A stretch of 64,000 nt of DNA, from positions 6,996,501 to 7,060,500 of the forward strand of contig NZ_CP020555.1 in assembly GCF_002080455.1 (NCBI RefSeq). The letters run 5' to 3'. The stretch's first letter is position 1. Each line of letters starts with the position of its first letter. The notes under the pieces were generated by a model that was not told the origin of the DNA, did not search any database, and saw nothing but the letters and a program-made list of their open reading frames with translations. A program made the position numbers and the translations under genes. The stretch is from Streptomyces sp. Sge12 (GTDB lineage Bacteria; Actinomycetota; Actinomycetes; Streptomycetales; Streptomycetaceae). Below are positions 32,701-41,257 of this stretch, piece by piece.

Positions 32701-34185
32701 GTGACCTCGCAACACACCAGGCGGGTGCGAAACAGGAGGGTGGGGGTGGCCGTCGCCGCGGCCGGCCTCCTCACCACGCTCCTGGCAGCCGGACCGGCGG
32801 CCGCCACCCCCGACCCGGGTGACTTAACACCCGGCAGCGCGAACCGGCAGAGCGCGGGCCTCGCCGAGGGCAGGGAGCTCGCCCCGGGCGACATTCCCGG
32901 CCAGGACGAGATCGTGCACAGCCGCAACATCAAGCCCCTGGCCAACATCCCCAGCACCGACCCGACGGTGGTCAACTCCGACCTGGCCTTCCAGGGCAGG
33001 TACGCCTACGCGGGCAACTACAACGGCTTCACCATCTACGACATCGCCAACCCGAAGGCCCCGAAGACCGTCAGCCAGGTGCTCTGCCCCGGTGGCCAGA
33101 ACGACATCTCGGTCCACGGCGACCTGCTCTTCCTCTCCACCGACTCCTCGCGCAGCGACGACTCCTGCAACAGCGTCTCGCAGCCGGCCACGGAGAAGTC
33201 CTCGTGGGAGGGCATCAAGATCTTCGACATCAAGGACAAGAAGAACCCCAGGTACATCAAGTCCGTCGAGACCGCCTGCGGTTCGCACACCCACACCCTG
33301 GTGCCGGGCGACCGCGACCTCTACCTCTACGTCGCCTCGTACTCCCCGAACGAGGCCTTCCCCGACTGCAAGCCGCCGCACGACGGCATCTCGATCGTGA
33401 AGGTCCCGAAGAAGGCCCCGACGAAGGCCGCCGTCGTCGCCTTCCCGGTCCTCTTCCCGGACGGCGGCAACCCGGGCGCGCCCACCAACCCGGGCGTCTC
33501 CAAGACCACCGGCTGCCACGACATCACCGTGCTGCCGTCGAAGAACCTGGCCGCGGGCGCCTGCATGGGCGACGGCATCCTCTTCGACATCAGCAGGCCC
33601 GAGCAGCCGCGGGTCATCGACCGGGTCCAGGACAACGTGAACTTCGCGTTCTGGCACTCGGCCACTTTCAACGAACGCGCGAACAAGGTGGTGTTCACCG
33701 ACGAGCTCGGCGGCGGTGGCGGCGCCACCTGCAACGAGGCCACCGGGCCGAACCGGGGCGCCGACGGGATCTACGAGATCACCGGCCGCGGGGACCAGCG
33801 CAAGCTCGCCTTCCGCAGCTACTTCAAGATCCCGCGCCACCAGGCCGACACCGAGAACTGCGTGGCCCACAACGGCTCGCTGGTCCCGGTCGGCGGCGGC
33901 CGCGACATCATGGTGCAGGCCTGGTACCAGGGCGGCGTCTCCGTATGGGACTTCACCGACTCCGCCCGGCCCAAGGAGATCGCCTACTTCGAGCGCGGAC
34001 CGCTGACGACGGACCGGCTCGGCCTCGGCGGATCCTGGTCCGCGTACTACTACAACGGGCACATCTACTCGAACGACATCACCAAGGGCCTCGACGTGCT
34101 CCGGCTCGACGACTGGCGCACCGAGAGCGCCAAGTGGGTGTGGACGGACCGGCTCAACGTGCAGACCCAGCCCGAGTACCACTGA
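32701..34185 (+). CDS. exported LVIVD-repeat beta-propeller protein with a TTA codon
   Basis: A 494-residue secreted protein. The basic N-terminus and VAVAAAGLLTTLLAAGPAAA form a Sec-type signal peptide. The mature part has LVIVD-type propeller blades (NGFTIYDIANPKAP, IKIFDIKDKKNPRYIKS, GILFDISRPEQPRVIDRV, VSVWDFTDSARPKEIAYF). Conserved His and Cys (SHTHTL, TGCHDITV, FWHSATF, NCVAHNGS) hint at a metal or redox site. GTG at 32701 has GGAGG five bases upstream. Codon 42 (32824-32826) is TTA. It is divergent from the DUF305 lipoprotein, another TTA gene, so both are probably made late in development. Enzymatic role is unknown. Confidence 0.87.
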   Translation: MTSQHTRRVRNRRVGVAVAAAGLLTTLLAAGPAAATPDPGDLTPGSANRQSAGLAEGRELAPGDIPGQDEIVHSRNIKPLANIPSTDPTVVNSDLAFQGRYAYAGNYNGFTIYDIANPKAPKTVSQVLCPGGQNDISVHGDLLFLSTDSSRSDDSCNSVSQPATEKSSWEGIKIFDIKDKKNPRYIKSVETACGSHTHTLVPGDRDLYLYVASYSPNEAFPDCKPPHDGISIVKVPKKAPTKAAVVAFPVLFPDGGNPGAPTNPGVSKTTGCHDITVLPSKNLAAGACMGDGILFDISRPEQPRVIDRVQDNVNFAFWHSATFNERANKVVFTDELGGGGGATCNEATGPNRGADGIYEITGRGDQRKLAFRSYFKIPRHQADTENCVAHNGSLVPVGGGRDIMVQAWYQGGVSVWDFTDSARPKEIAYFERGPLTTDRLGLGGSWSAYYYNGHIYSNDITKGLDVLRLDDWRTESAKWVWTDRLNVQTQPEYH

Positions 34186-34187
34186 CC

Positions 34188-34826
34188 TCAGGGGTGCGCG
34201 GAGTATGAGGGAAACGTTCCGCCGGGCGGCCCGCCGTCCGGCGGAACGCCGAGCTCCCAGTCCAGTCCGTAGCGCTGGAACAGCTCGGCCCGCAGCCGCC
34301 GTGCCGGCATCGGGGCGCCGGGCAGCAGGATCGCCACCACGGCGCCCATCAGCTGGGCCCGCAGCAGCGGATAGTCCGCGTCCGGGTCCGCCGAGCCGTA
34401 CCGCACGACGGTGTCCCGCAGCAGTTCCGCCAGCCGCTGCTGCTCGGGGCACTGCACGAAGCCCTCGGCGGTGAGGATGCCCGCCATGTGGGTGCGCATC
34501 AGCAGTGGTTCGTCCCGCGCCAGCCCCAGGACCGCGTCGATCGCGCGCGCCAGCCGCTCGCGCCCGCAGGCGCTGCGGGGCTCCCGCTCCAGCGCGGCGT
34601 ACAGGGTGAGGTACATCAGCCGGTGCACCGCCGACTGCAGCAACTGCCGTTTGCTTGGGAAGTAGTACGAGACCAGGCCGCGCGCCGCGCCCGCCCGGTC
34701 GGCGATGTCGCCGAGGGTCGTGGCCTCGTAGCCGCGCTCGGCCACGAGTTCGACCGTGGACTGCAGCAGCCGCTCCCGGGAACGTCTGCGCAATTCTTCA
34801 TTGACCGATGCGCTGCGCGGGGACAT
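34188..34826 (-). CDS. TetR-family regulator
   Basis: A 212-residue TetR-type repressor with an N-terminal helix-turn-helix (TLGDIADRAGAARGLVSYYF, residues 36-56) followed by KRQLLQSAVHRL, and a ligand-binding C-terminal helical domain. ATG at 34826 is preceded by AGGAG. Its stop lies two bases from the stop of the convergent LVIVD gene, leaving no room for a terminator, so the two transcripts may overlap. The target is not evident; the upstream gap toward the PAP2 gene is about 100 bases. Confidence 0.88.
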   Translation of the reverse strand: MSPRSASVNEELRRRSRERLLQSTVELVAERGYEATTLGDIADRAGAARGLVSYYFPSKRQLLQSAVHRLMYLTLYAALEREPRSACGRERLARAIDAVLGLARDEPLLMRTHMAGILTAEGFVQCPEQQRLAELLRDTVVRYGSADPDADYPLLRAQLMGAVVAILLPGAPMPARRLRAELFQRYGLDWELGVPPDGGPPGGTFPSYSAHP

Positions 34827-34928
34827 GCTTACTCCTGCGTTGACTGGCTCCGAGCCAATATACTCAGCGCACGGGGTCGCCTGCTCTGGGTGACACGGGG
34901 GATCATCCAGGGCAGGCGCGCCGTACCC

Positions 34929-35588
34929 TCACCGTTCCGCCGGGTCGCAGCCGCGTGCGCGGACCGGAACCGAAACCGCGAGAGCCACCAGGGCCACTCC
35001 CAGGAGCCAGCCCGCCAGCACGTCCGACGGCCAGTGCACCCCGAGGTACATCCGGGTGAAGCCGACCCCGAGCACCGAGACCACGGCCACCGCCCAGGCG
35101 GCCGCCGCCCACACGGCCGGGGCCCGTGCCGGGACCGGGCGGGGGAGCAGCCACAGGAGCAGTCCGCACACCACCGTCGCCGTCATGGCGTGCCCGGACG
35201 GGTAGGCCGCGTAGTGCGCCGAGTCCACCGGATCCGACCACACCGGACGCTCCCGCCCCACCAACGCCTTCAGTACCTGCTGCACCACCGAGGCCGCCAG
35301 TGTCGCCACGGCCACCAGCACCGCACGCCCCCGGTCGCCCCGCCACCACAGCAGCACGCAGGCGACGGCCGCCAGGGCACGCATCGTCCAGGGGTCCCAC
35401 ACCCAGTCGCTGAGCACCCGCATCACCTGCGTGACCGCGGGATGGGCCACGGCGTGGGCGTGCAGGTCCCGCGCGACCCGTTCGTCGTAGGCGAGGAGCG
35501 GCCGCCACCCCGCCACCACCAGCGCCGTCAGGACCGCCGCGAGCAGCGCACAGCCGATGCCGGTCCACCGCAAGGGATCTTTGCGCAT
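34929..35588 (-). CDS. PAP2-family membrane phosphatase
   Basis: A 219-residue membrane protein with about six hydrophobic helices and the three PAP2 signature motifs: KALVGRERP (KxxxxxxRP type), YPSGHAM (PSGH) and RMYLGVHWPSD (SRxxxxxHxxxD type). Such enzymes dephosphorylate undecaprenyl pyrophosphate, phosphatidic acid or similar lipid phosphates at the outer face of the membrane. It is third in a co-directional group of membrane-protein genes with the M56 and DUF5134 genes. Confidence 0.9.
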   Translation of the reverse strand: MRKDPLRWTGIGCALLAAVLTALVVAGWRPLLAYDERVARDLHAHAVAHPAVTQVMRVLSDWVWDPWTMRALAAVACVLLWWRGDRGRAVLVAVATLAASVVQQVLKALVGRERPVWSDPVDSAHYAAYPSGHAMTATVVCGLLLWLLPRPVPARAPAVWAAAAWAVAVVSVLGVGFTRMYLGVHWPSDVLAGWLLGVALVALAVSVPVRARGCDPAER

Positions 35589-35648
35589 GCCGAGATCCTC
35601 GCACCGCCGACCGCCGGGCGGCGGCCGGCAGCGCCGGGGGAGCACCTT

Positions 35649-36587
35649 CTACGCCAGCGCGCTCAGCCCCGGTACGAAAGCCACCACCAGCGGGATCGCC
35701 GGGACCAGGGTGGCCATCGCGGTCAGCCGCAGCCGCCGGCCCGGGGACAGCCGGGGCGCCGCCGACAGCAGCCTGCGCACCCGCTGGGGGACGTGCGCGT
35801 GCTCGGTCGAGGAGGCCCCGAACACCCCGCGGTCCTCGTTGAGTCCGACCAGCGCCAGCGCGATCGTCAGCCGTCCGTACCGCCGGGAGGCCACGTCGTC
35901 GGCGGCCATCTCCACCAGCCGGTGCATCTCCGCCTCGAACGCCGCGAAGACCGGCACCTGGGGGAACCCCCGGGCCAGCGCCCGCGAACAGTGCAGCAGC
36001 CAGTCGTGCCGGGCCGCCGCGTGCCCCTGCTCGTGCGCGAGGACGGCATCCAGCTGGCTGCCCTTCAGCCGGCCCAGCGCCGCCGTCGTGACCACCAGCT
36101 GCGGGGCCGCTCCCGGCAGCCACCACGCATCCGGCCGCGGCCCCTCCAGTACGACGAGCCGCGCGCCCGCCGGGTCCTCCCCGGGCAGCAGCGGGGCCCG
36201 TTCCAGCAGCTCGCTGCCCTGCGCGCGCCGCCGGGCCCGCGCCCGCAGCACCTCGGCGGTCAGCATCGCCCCGGTCCACAGCCCGCCGCCCGCCAGCGCG
36301 AGCGCGGTGGCGGCGGCCCAGGGCCCGCCGGACGCGCCCAGCGCGTAGGCGTCGACCACCCCGTGCGGGGCGGCGGCGAAGAGCCGGCCCCGGACCGCCT
36401 GCCAGGCCGCCGCAGCGCTCAGCAGCATCGACAGCCCGAAGCACAGGAGCACCGCGCCGACCACGCACTGCCACACCCACAGGGCGACGACCGGCTCGCG
36501 CTCGGGCCAGCGGGCCCGGGCCAGCAGACGGGGCGCGAGCACCGCGGTCAGGGCGCCGAGCAACAGGAGGGCGGCGGGGACCATCAT
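35649..36587 (-). CDS. M56-family (BlaR1/MecR1-like) membrane metalloprotease
   Basis: A 312-residue membrane protein with four or so hydrophobic helices and a zinc-protease motif in DAVLAHEQGHAAARHDWL (HExxH, about residue 185), typical of peptidase family M56. In beta-lactam sensing systems such proteases cleave a BlaI-type repressor. Here no penicillin-binding domain is attached and no BlaI gene is beside it. Two ATG codons in a row start the protein at 36587. Upstream, on the same strand, is a DUF5134 membrane protein, a common partner in Streptomyces. Confidence 0.88.
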   Translation of the reverse strand: MMVPAALLLLGALTAVLAPRLLARARWPEREPVVALWVWQCVVGAVLLCFGLSMLLSAAAAWQAVRGRLFAAAPHGVVDAYALGASGGPWAAATALALAGGGLWTGAMLTAEVLRARARRRAQGSELLERAPLLPGEDPAGARLVVLEGPRPDAWWLPGAAPQLVVTTAALGRLKGSQLDAVLAHEQGHAAARHDWLLHCSRALARGFPQVPVFAAFEAEMHRLVEMAADDVASRRYGRLTIALALVGLNEDRGVFGASSTEHAHVPQRVRRLLSAAPRLSPGRRLRLTAMATLVPAIPLVVAFVPGLSALA

Positions 36588-36668
36588 GGTCGCCAGCCTA
36601 TGAGCGCGGGACTACCTGCGGGTACGCCCTCGGGGCTTTGGTGACGCAGGACACGTCCGCCACGGCCC

Positions 36669-37232
36669 TCACATCGTGAGCAGCATGGCCAACATCCCCA
36701 TTCCCATGGCGAGTCGGCAGGCGCGGATGAGTTCGCCGGGCCCGCCCCGGCCGCTTGCCGCCGGTGCGGCCGCGGCCCCGCCGCCCGCGGTGATCAGCCG
36801 GCTCCCGCCGAGCACCACGTACCCGGCGAAGTAGAGGAGCAGTGCCCCGGTGAGCAGCGGCAGCCCTGCCCCCGGCGCGTGGCCCTGGCCGTGCCCCTGA
36901 CCGTCCGCGGGGCCCGTCCCCGCCGTCACGGTCATGTAGACCATCGTCAGCGAGCCCACCAGGTGGTGGGCGTGGTGCGCCCCGCCCCGCAGCAGCCACA
37001 GGGCGTGCAGGGACGCACCGCAGAAGACCACGGCCAGGACGGGGATCCGCCACCCGTCACCGTGCCCGAGAGGCACCGCCATCAGCGCCATCCCGAAGCC
37101 CATCACCGCCTCCCCGGCGGCCCCGCCCGAACCGCGCACCCGCCACAGGCAGTACGCACCGCTCACCGCGCACAGCAGCACCAGCAGCCAGGAGGAGACG
37201 GAGGTGGCGAGGGAAGTGGCAGAACCGTGCAC
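36669..37232 (-). CDS. DUF5134 membrane protein
   Basis: A 187-residue protein with four to five predicted membrane helices (SWLLVLLCAVSGAYCLWRV, EAVMGFGMALMAVPLG, VLAVVFCGASLHALWLL and a C-terminal CRLAMGMGMLAMLLTM) and a His-rich loop (GGAHHAHHLVG; DGQGHGQGHAPG). This is the DUF5134 pattern often found next to M56 proteases. The His clusters may bind copper or another metal. GTG start at 37232. Function unknown. Confidence 0.8.
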   Translation of the reverse strand: MHGSATSLATSVSSWLLVLLCAVSGAYCLWRVRGSGGAAGEAVMGFGMALMAVPLGHGDGWRIPVLAVVFCGASLHALWLLRGGAHHAHHLVGSLTMVYMTVTAGTGPADGQGHGQGHAPGAGLPLLTGALLLYFAGYVVLGGSRLITAGGGAAAAPAASGRGGPGELIRACRLAMGMGMLAMLLTM

Positions 37233-37362
37233 GGCGGAACCTCCCGGTTCGTCGGCGTCACGGGGAGAGATGCCCCTCTCACAGCACCCTCACGCGGCTC
37301 CGGGATACGCTCTCCCTGCCTTCCCGGCATGTCATATGCCGCCGCACCGAACGGAGCACCCG

Positions 37363-37902
37363 ATGACGACCGCCCAGCCCGCCGCCCTGAGTTTCCGCAG
37401 CGCCGTCGAGACGGACGTACCGGAACTGGTGGACCTCGTCGAGTCCGCCTACCGCGGGGACGCGAGCCGGGCCGGCTGGACCACCGAGGCCGACTACCTG
37501 GACGGGCAGCGCACCGACCCGGACGGGGTCCGCGCCGTCATCGCCGCCCCGGACGGGGTCCTCCTCGTCGTCGAGCGCGCGGGCGAACTCGTCGCCTGCT
37601 GCCAGCTCGAACACCGGGACGACCACGTCTACTTCGGGATGTTCGCCGTCCGCCCCGGGCTCCAGGGCGGCGGCCTCGGCAAGGAGATCCTGGCCGAGGC
37701 CGAGCGCCGCGCCCGCGAGCACTGGGGCGCCAAGGAGATGCGCATGACGGTGGTGAACGTACGGGAGGAGCTCATCGCCTACTACGTGCGCCGCGGCTAC
37801 CGGCGCACCGGCGAGCTGAGCCCCTTCCCCTACGGTGACGCGCGCTTCGGCGTCCCGCTCCGCGACGACCTCGCCTTCGAGCTGCTGGTCAAGTCGCTCT
37901 GA
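37363..37902 (+). CDS. GNAT-family N-acetyltransferase
   Basis: A 179-residue GNAT protein with acetyl-CoA-binding block FAVRPGLQGGGLGKEILAEAE and C-terminal REELIAYYVRRGYRRTGEL. The end (FPYGDARFGVPLRDDLAFELLVK) matches a group of bacterial and fungal acetyltransferases of unknown substrate. ATG at 37363 is the first with the conserved start of the fold (LSFRSAVETDVPELVDLV). It converges on the phosphodiesterase gene; the 52-base gap holds a 12-bp direct repeat but no clear terminator. Confidence 0.86.
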   Translation: MTTAQPAALSFRSAVETDVPELVDLVESAYRGDASRAGWTTEADYLDGQRTDPDGVRAVIAAPDGVLLVVERAGELVACCQLEHRDDHVYFGMFAVRPGLQGGGLGKEILAEAERRAREHWGAKEMRMTVVNVREELIAYYVRRGYRRTGELSPFPYGDARFGVPLRDDLAFELLVKSL

Positions 37903-37954
37903 GCGCAGGCCGCCCCGGGCGCAGGCCGCCAGGGGCCGGAGCCCGGACGGGCCG

Positions 37955-38647
37955 TCAGGCGGTGAAGCGGCCGGTGCTGCGGATCTCCGGGAAGTCGGTG
38001 GCGGCGCCGTCCAGGCCCAGCGCCCGCGCGAGCCGCAACAGGTCCAGGGTGTTGACCGCGCGGCCCGTCACGCGCAGGCCCGCCGCGTGCGCGGACTCCA
38101 CCGCCTCCAGGCTGAGCCGCCGGATGTCCACCGCGATCGTCGCGGCGCCCACGGCCAGCGCGCGGTCCACCAGGGACCCGGCCTCCGCGGCGGGGGAGTC
38201 CGCGCACAGGACGGTCCGCACGCCCGGCACCAGCCGGGCCGTCTCGGCGAGCACCGCCTCCCGGTCGGAGGCCACCTCCACCCGGGAGGCCAGGTCGCGG
38301 CGCAGGATCAGTTCCGCGAGCACCGGGGCGGTGGCCAGGTCGTGGACGAAGGCCTGGAGCGGCACCCGGACCGCGTCCAGGACCTCCTCGAGGACCGGCA
38401 CGTGCTCGCCCTGACCGGCGTCCAGTTCGCGCAGCTCGGCCAGGGTCAGATCGGCGACGGCCCCCGAGCCGTCGGTGGTCCGGTCCACCTCGGGATCGTG
38501 CACGGCGACGAGGGCGCCGTCCTTGCTGAGGCGCAGATCCAGAGCGATGACGTCCATGCCGCAACGTTCCGCTCGCAGGTACGACCGCAAGGTGTTCTCC
38601 GGTTCGACACCCATGACCCCGCGGTGACCGATGGTGAGGAAAGTCAA
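37955..38647 (-). CDS. glycerophosphodiester phosphodiesterase family protein
   Basis: A 230-residue TIM-barrel enzyme of the GDPD family, which splits glycerophosphodiesters into glycerol-3-phosphate and an alcohol. The catalytic block IGHRGVMGVEPENTLRSY near the start supplies the first His and the metal-binding Glu. AVHDPEVDRTTDGSG supplies the second His and Asp. The TTG start at 38645-38647 is needed to keep the first motif. No signal peptide, so cytoplasmic. Slightly short for the family (usually 240-260). Confidence 0.88.
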   Translation of the reverse strand: MTFLTIGHRGVMGVEPENTLRSYLRAERCGMDVIALDLRLSKDGALVAVHDPEVDRTTDGSGAVADLTLAELRELDAGQGEHVPVLEEVLDAVRVPLQAFVHDLATAPVLAELILRRDLASRVEVASDREAVLAETARLVPGVRTVLCADSPAAEAGSLVDRALAVGAATIAVDIRRLSLEAVESAHAAGLRVTGRAVNTLDLLRLARALGLDGAATDFPEIRSTGRFTA

Positions 38648-38837
38648 GGTTCTCTCGCTTCCGTCGACGGCGGCTCCCCGCGCGGCTGCGGTGTCCCGAC
38701 CGGCCGCGCGCGATGAGGTCGCATGCTAGTGCGCCGCGGGTGCGAAAGGACCGGGCGTGCACGGCTCCCGAGGAGCGTTCCGGCCGCTTCCCGCCGGGGT
38801 CGTGCGCCCCGCCGGGGGCGATGGCGCGCCTGTCGCG

Positions 38838-39464
38838 TCACCCGGGCGTGGGCGCGTCCCCGCCGGCTTGACGACCGGGTTCGCGCGGCGTCCGCGCGAG
38901 CTCGTCCAGGTCGCCGAGCAGGGCCTCGGCGAGCGCCAGTTCGGCCAGGTGCTGCCGCTCGCTCCAGCGCAGCGCGAGGGTGGGGAAGTTCCAGTCCGGT
39001 ACGCCGCCCGCGTGCTCCATGGCCTCCCGTACGGCGGCCAGTTCGCCCCGGGTCCGCTCCAGGTGCTCGCCGACCATCGCGCGCAGCCGCTCCGGCTCGG
39101 CCAGGTGGCCGAGCCAGATCCGCAGCAGCAGTCCGTGCTTGAGCACGGGGGGCCCGGCCTCGGCGGTGTCCGCGGCCCACCCGGCCAGCGCCTCGCGCCC
39201 GGCGTCGGTGATCGCGTAGCGCCGCTTGGCCCGCGTCTCCTCGGGCCCGGAGCGCACGGAGGCCGCGTGGCCGAGTTCCTCCAGACGGCGCAGCTCCGCG
39301 TAGATCTGGCTGATGGCCGGCGACCAGTAGAAGAAGCGCAGGGAGGAGTCCGCCCACTTCTTCAGCTCGTAGCCGGTCCGCTCGCCGGGAAAGGAGAGCA
39401 GGCCCAGAACGGCCCACGCGGTCGGCGGCAGCTCTTGCTTCTTCGACTCATGACTACTCGGCAT
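38838..39464 (-). CDS. PadR-family regulator
   Basis: A 208-residue PadR-type repressor. The winged helix spans residues 13-100 with PTAWAVLGLLSFPGERTGYELKKW and the wing KRRYAITDAGREAL, followed by a helical dimerisation tail. ATG at 39464 is chosen because it gives the usual family start; longer frames lack support. PadR proteins respond to phenolics or antibiotics and usually repress neighbours. The nearest candidate target is the DUF6421 operon beyond a 360-base gap. Confidence 0.88.
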   Translation of the reverse strand: MPSSHESKKQELPPTAWAVLGLLSFPGERTGYELKKWADSSLRFFYWSPAISQIYAELRRLEELGHAASVRSGPEETRAKRRYAITDAGREALAGWAADTAEAGPPVLKHGLLLRIWLGHLAEPERLRAMVGEHLERTRGELAAVREAMEHAGGVPDWNFPTLALRWSERQHLAELALAEALLGDLDELARTPREPGRQAGGDAPTPG

Positions 39465-39824
39465 ATTTCGAATTGAAGTGAGGCCGGGTGCGCGGCGCAA
39501 CCCTGGAGGCCCAGTGAAGCAGGGGGCCTGCCCGGAAACCTTGCGCCAGTGGGGCGAAAGGGTCATTCCGCACTTCCGGGGTGTGTGATGTGCGCCTCTG
39601 GCGCCTCCCGCGCCCCACCCGGCCGGGCCCGGCCGGCGTACGGCCGCCGACCGGGGGAAGCCTTGGCGCGATTGGGCGGAGTGGTCGGTTCCGCGCCGAC
39701 GGACGGGAAGACTTCCGGTGAAGGAGGGGGTGACGCAGGATAATTTCCGGAGTCACCTCTTGAGGGGAAGAGCCTCGCGCGCATACGCTGCCCATACGTG
39801 AGGTTCTCCTGTGGAGGAAGTGAC
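39465..39824. promoter_or_regulatory. 360-base intergenic region before the DUF6421 operon
   Basis: No convincing gene lies here. It contains an 18-bp perfect palindrome CCGGCCGGGCCCGGCCGG (39619-39636), a probable promoter at 39760-39789, and the GGAGG ribosome site at 39813-39817. The PadR gene reads away from it on the minus strand. Confidence 0.4.
39760..39789 (+). promoter_or_regulatory. probable promoter of the DUF6421 operon
   Basis: A -35-like TTGAGG (39760-39765) and a -10-like TACGCT (39784-39789) are 18 bases apart, fitting the housekeeping sigma pattern TTGAnn/TAnnnT. The DUF6421 ATG follows 35 bases downstream. Confidence 0.45.
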
Positions 39825-41231
39825 ATGACGGAAACTCTTGTGCCCGGAACCGGCGGCGCCGTGATAACCGCCGGAGCGCGGGTGGTGGACCACCCCGCAT
39901 GGCCCGAGCTCAAGGCCGCCGTGGAGGAGATCCGGCCCTGGCAGGCCAAGGACGGCTCCATCGACTTCGAGGTCGAGGGCGCCCACGGCCGTGCCACCGT
40001 CCTCGCCGCCGTGGACCGCGTGATCGAGGCCGTCGAGACGCTGTCCCCGCTGCTCCCGCACGCAGCCGCTTACCACCGCGCGCTCATCGCCGACCTGCGC
40101 AAGTGGGCCGCGGACGACTTCAAGGTCCCGGACTTCCTCGACTCCCTGCTGGCCTTCCACCCGGCCGCCGAGCGCGCCGACGGACTCCAGCACCTCGTCG
40201 TCTTCCCCATGTACACCCAGAACGGCAACCTGGACCGCAACCTGGAAGCCGTCGTGCTCAAGATGGTGTGGCCCGAGTGGCTCGCCGAGCTGGAGCGCAC
40301 CCGGTACGACAACCCGCTCTTCCTCGGTATCACCTTCGAGGACTTCACGCCGGGCTACGACACCCACTCCGCCGTGCTCTTCCCGGAGACCATCGCCGTG
40401 CGCGAGGCCCCCGAGCGCTTCACCTGGGGCGGCATCTTCTGCGACCGCGAGGCCGCCCGCTACCGCAAGGTGACCGAGGCCGCCGTCGACATCCTGGGCA
40501 TCGACCTGCCCGAGGACATCGCCCGCATGGTCGAGGACCAGGAGCGCTGCGAGAAGGCCTTCGTCCTGTGGGACATGGTCCACGACCGCACCCACAGCCA
40601 CGGCGACCTGCCGTTCGACCCCTTCATGATCAAGCAGCGCCAGCCGTTCTGGATGTACGGCCTGGAGGAGCTGCGCTGCGACCTCACCGCCTTCAAGGAG
40701 GCCGTGAAGCTGGAGTCCGAGGGCAACGAGCACGGCCGCGACGTGCAGTACGCCGTCCTCTTCGACCGGATGTTCCGCTTCCCGGTCTCCGGCGACCGCA
40801 ACCGCAACTACGACGGCCTCGGCGGCCAGCTGCTCTTCGCCTACCTCCACAAGCACGACGTCGTGCGCTGGACGGACAACAAGCTGAAGATCGACTGGAT
40901 GCGCGCCCCGCAGGTCACCAACCAGCTGTGCGCCGAGATCGAGGACCTCTACCGGGCCGGCATCGACCGCCCGAAGCTCGTCCACTGGTTCAAGGCCTAC
41001 GAGCTGGTCTCCACCTACCTCGCCCCGCACCCGGGCTCCAAGTGGGCCAAGGGTCCCGACGCGCTGGACATGACGCAGCCCCCGCGCAAGCTGGTGGACG
41101 ACGTGCTTCCGGACGAGTTTCCGCTCAGCATGTTCTTTGAGGCGCTCGCCAAGAAGCTCAAGGGAGTGATCGCCTCCACGAAGGGCATCACCGCCCTGAA
41201 TGCCGAGCAGGCCGAGCGAGTCGCCGCGTGA
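39825..41231 (+). CDS. DUF6421 family protein
   Basis: A 468-residue conserved actinobacterial protein of unknown function that I recognise as the DUF6421 family. Notable stretches are VFPMYTQNGNLDRNLEAVVL, TPGYDTHSAVLFPE and WDMVHDRTHSHGDLPFDPFM. The last is rich in His and Asp and could bind a metal. No signal peptide or membrane helix. ATG at 39825 has GGAGG seven bases upstream. The stop TGA is followed within 27 bases by an SDR gene and then a threonine aldolase with overlapping ends, so the three proteins are co-expressed and may act on one amino-acid-derived substrate (inference). Confidence 0.82.
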   Translation: MTETLVPGTGGAVITAGARVVDHPAWPELKAAVEEIRPWQAKDGSIDFEVEGAHGRATVLAAVDRVIEAVETLSPLLPHAAAYHRALIADLRKWAADDFKVPDFLDSLLAFHPAAERADGLQHLVVFPMYTQNGNLDRNLEAVVLKMVWPEWLAELERTRYDNPLFLGITFEDFTPGYDTHSAVLFPETIAVREAPERFTWGGIFCDREAARYRKVTEAAVDILGIDLPEDIARMVEDQERCEKAFVLWDMVHDRTHSHGDLPFDPFMIKQRQPFWMYGLEELRCDLTAFKEAVKLESEGNEHGRDVQYAVLFDRMFRFPVSGDRNRNYDGLGGQLLFAYLHKHDVVRWTDNKLKIDWMRAPQVTNQLCAEIEDLYRAGIDRPKLVHWFKAYELVSTYLAPHPGSKWAKGPDALDMTQPPRKLVDDVLPDEFPLSMFFEALAKKLKGVIASTKGITALNAEQAERVAA

Positions 41232-41257
41232 GCGCTCGCCCACAGGAGGCTGGACAG

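Noticed and set aside
37903..37930. 12-bp direct repeat between the GNAT and phosphodiesterase genes
   Set aside because: Two GC-rich copies only, without symmetry or promoter context; likely chance.
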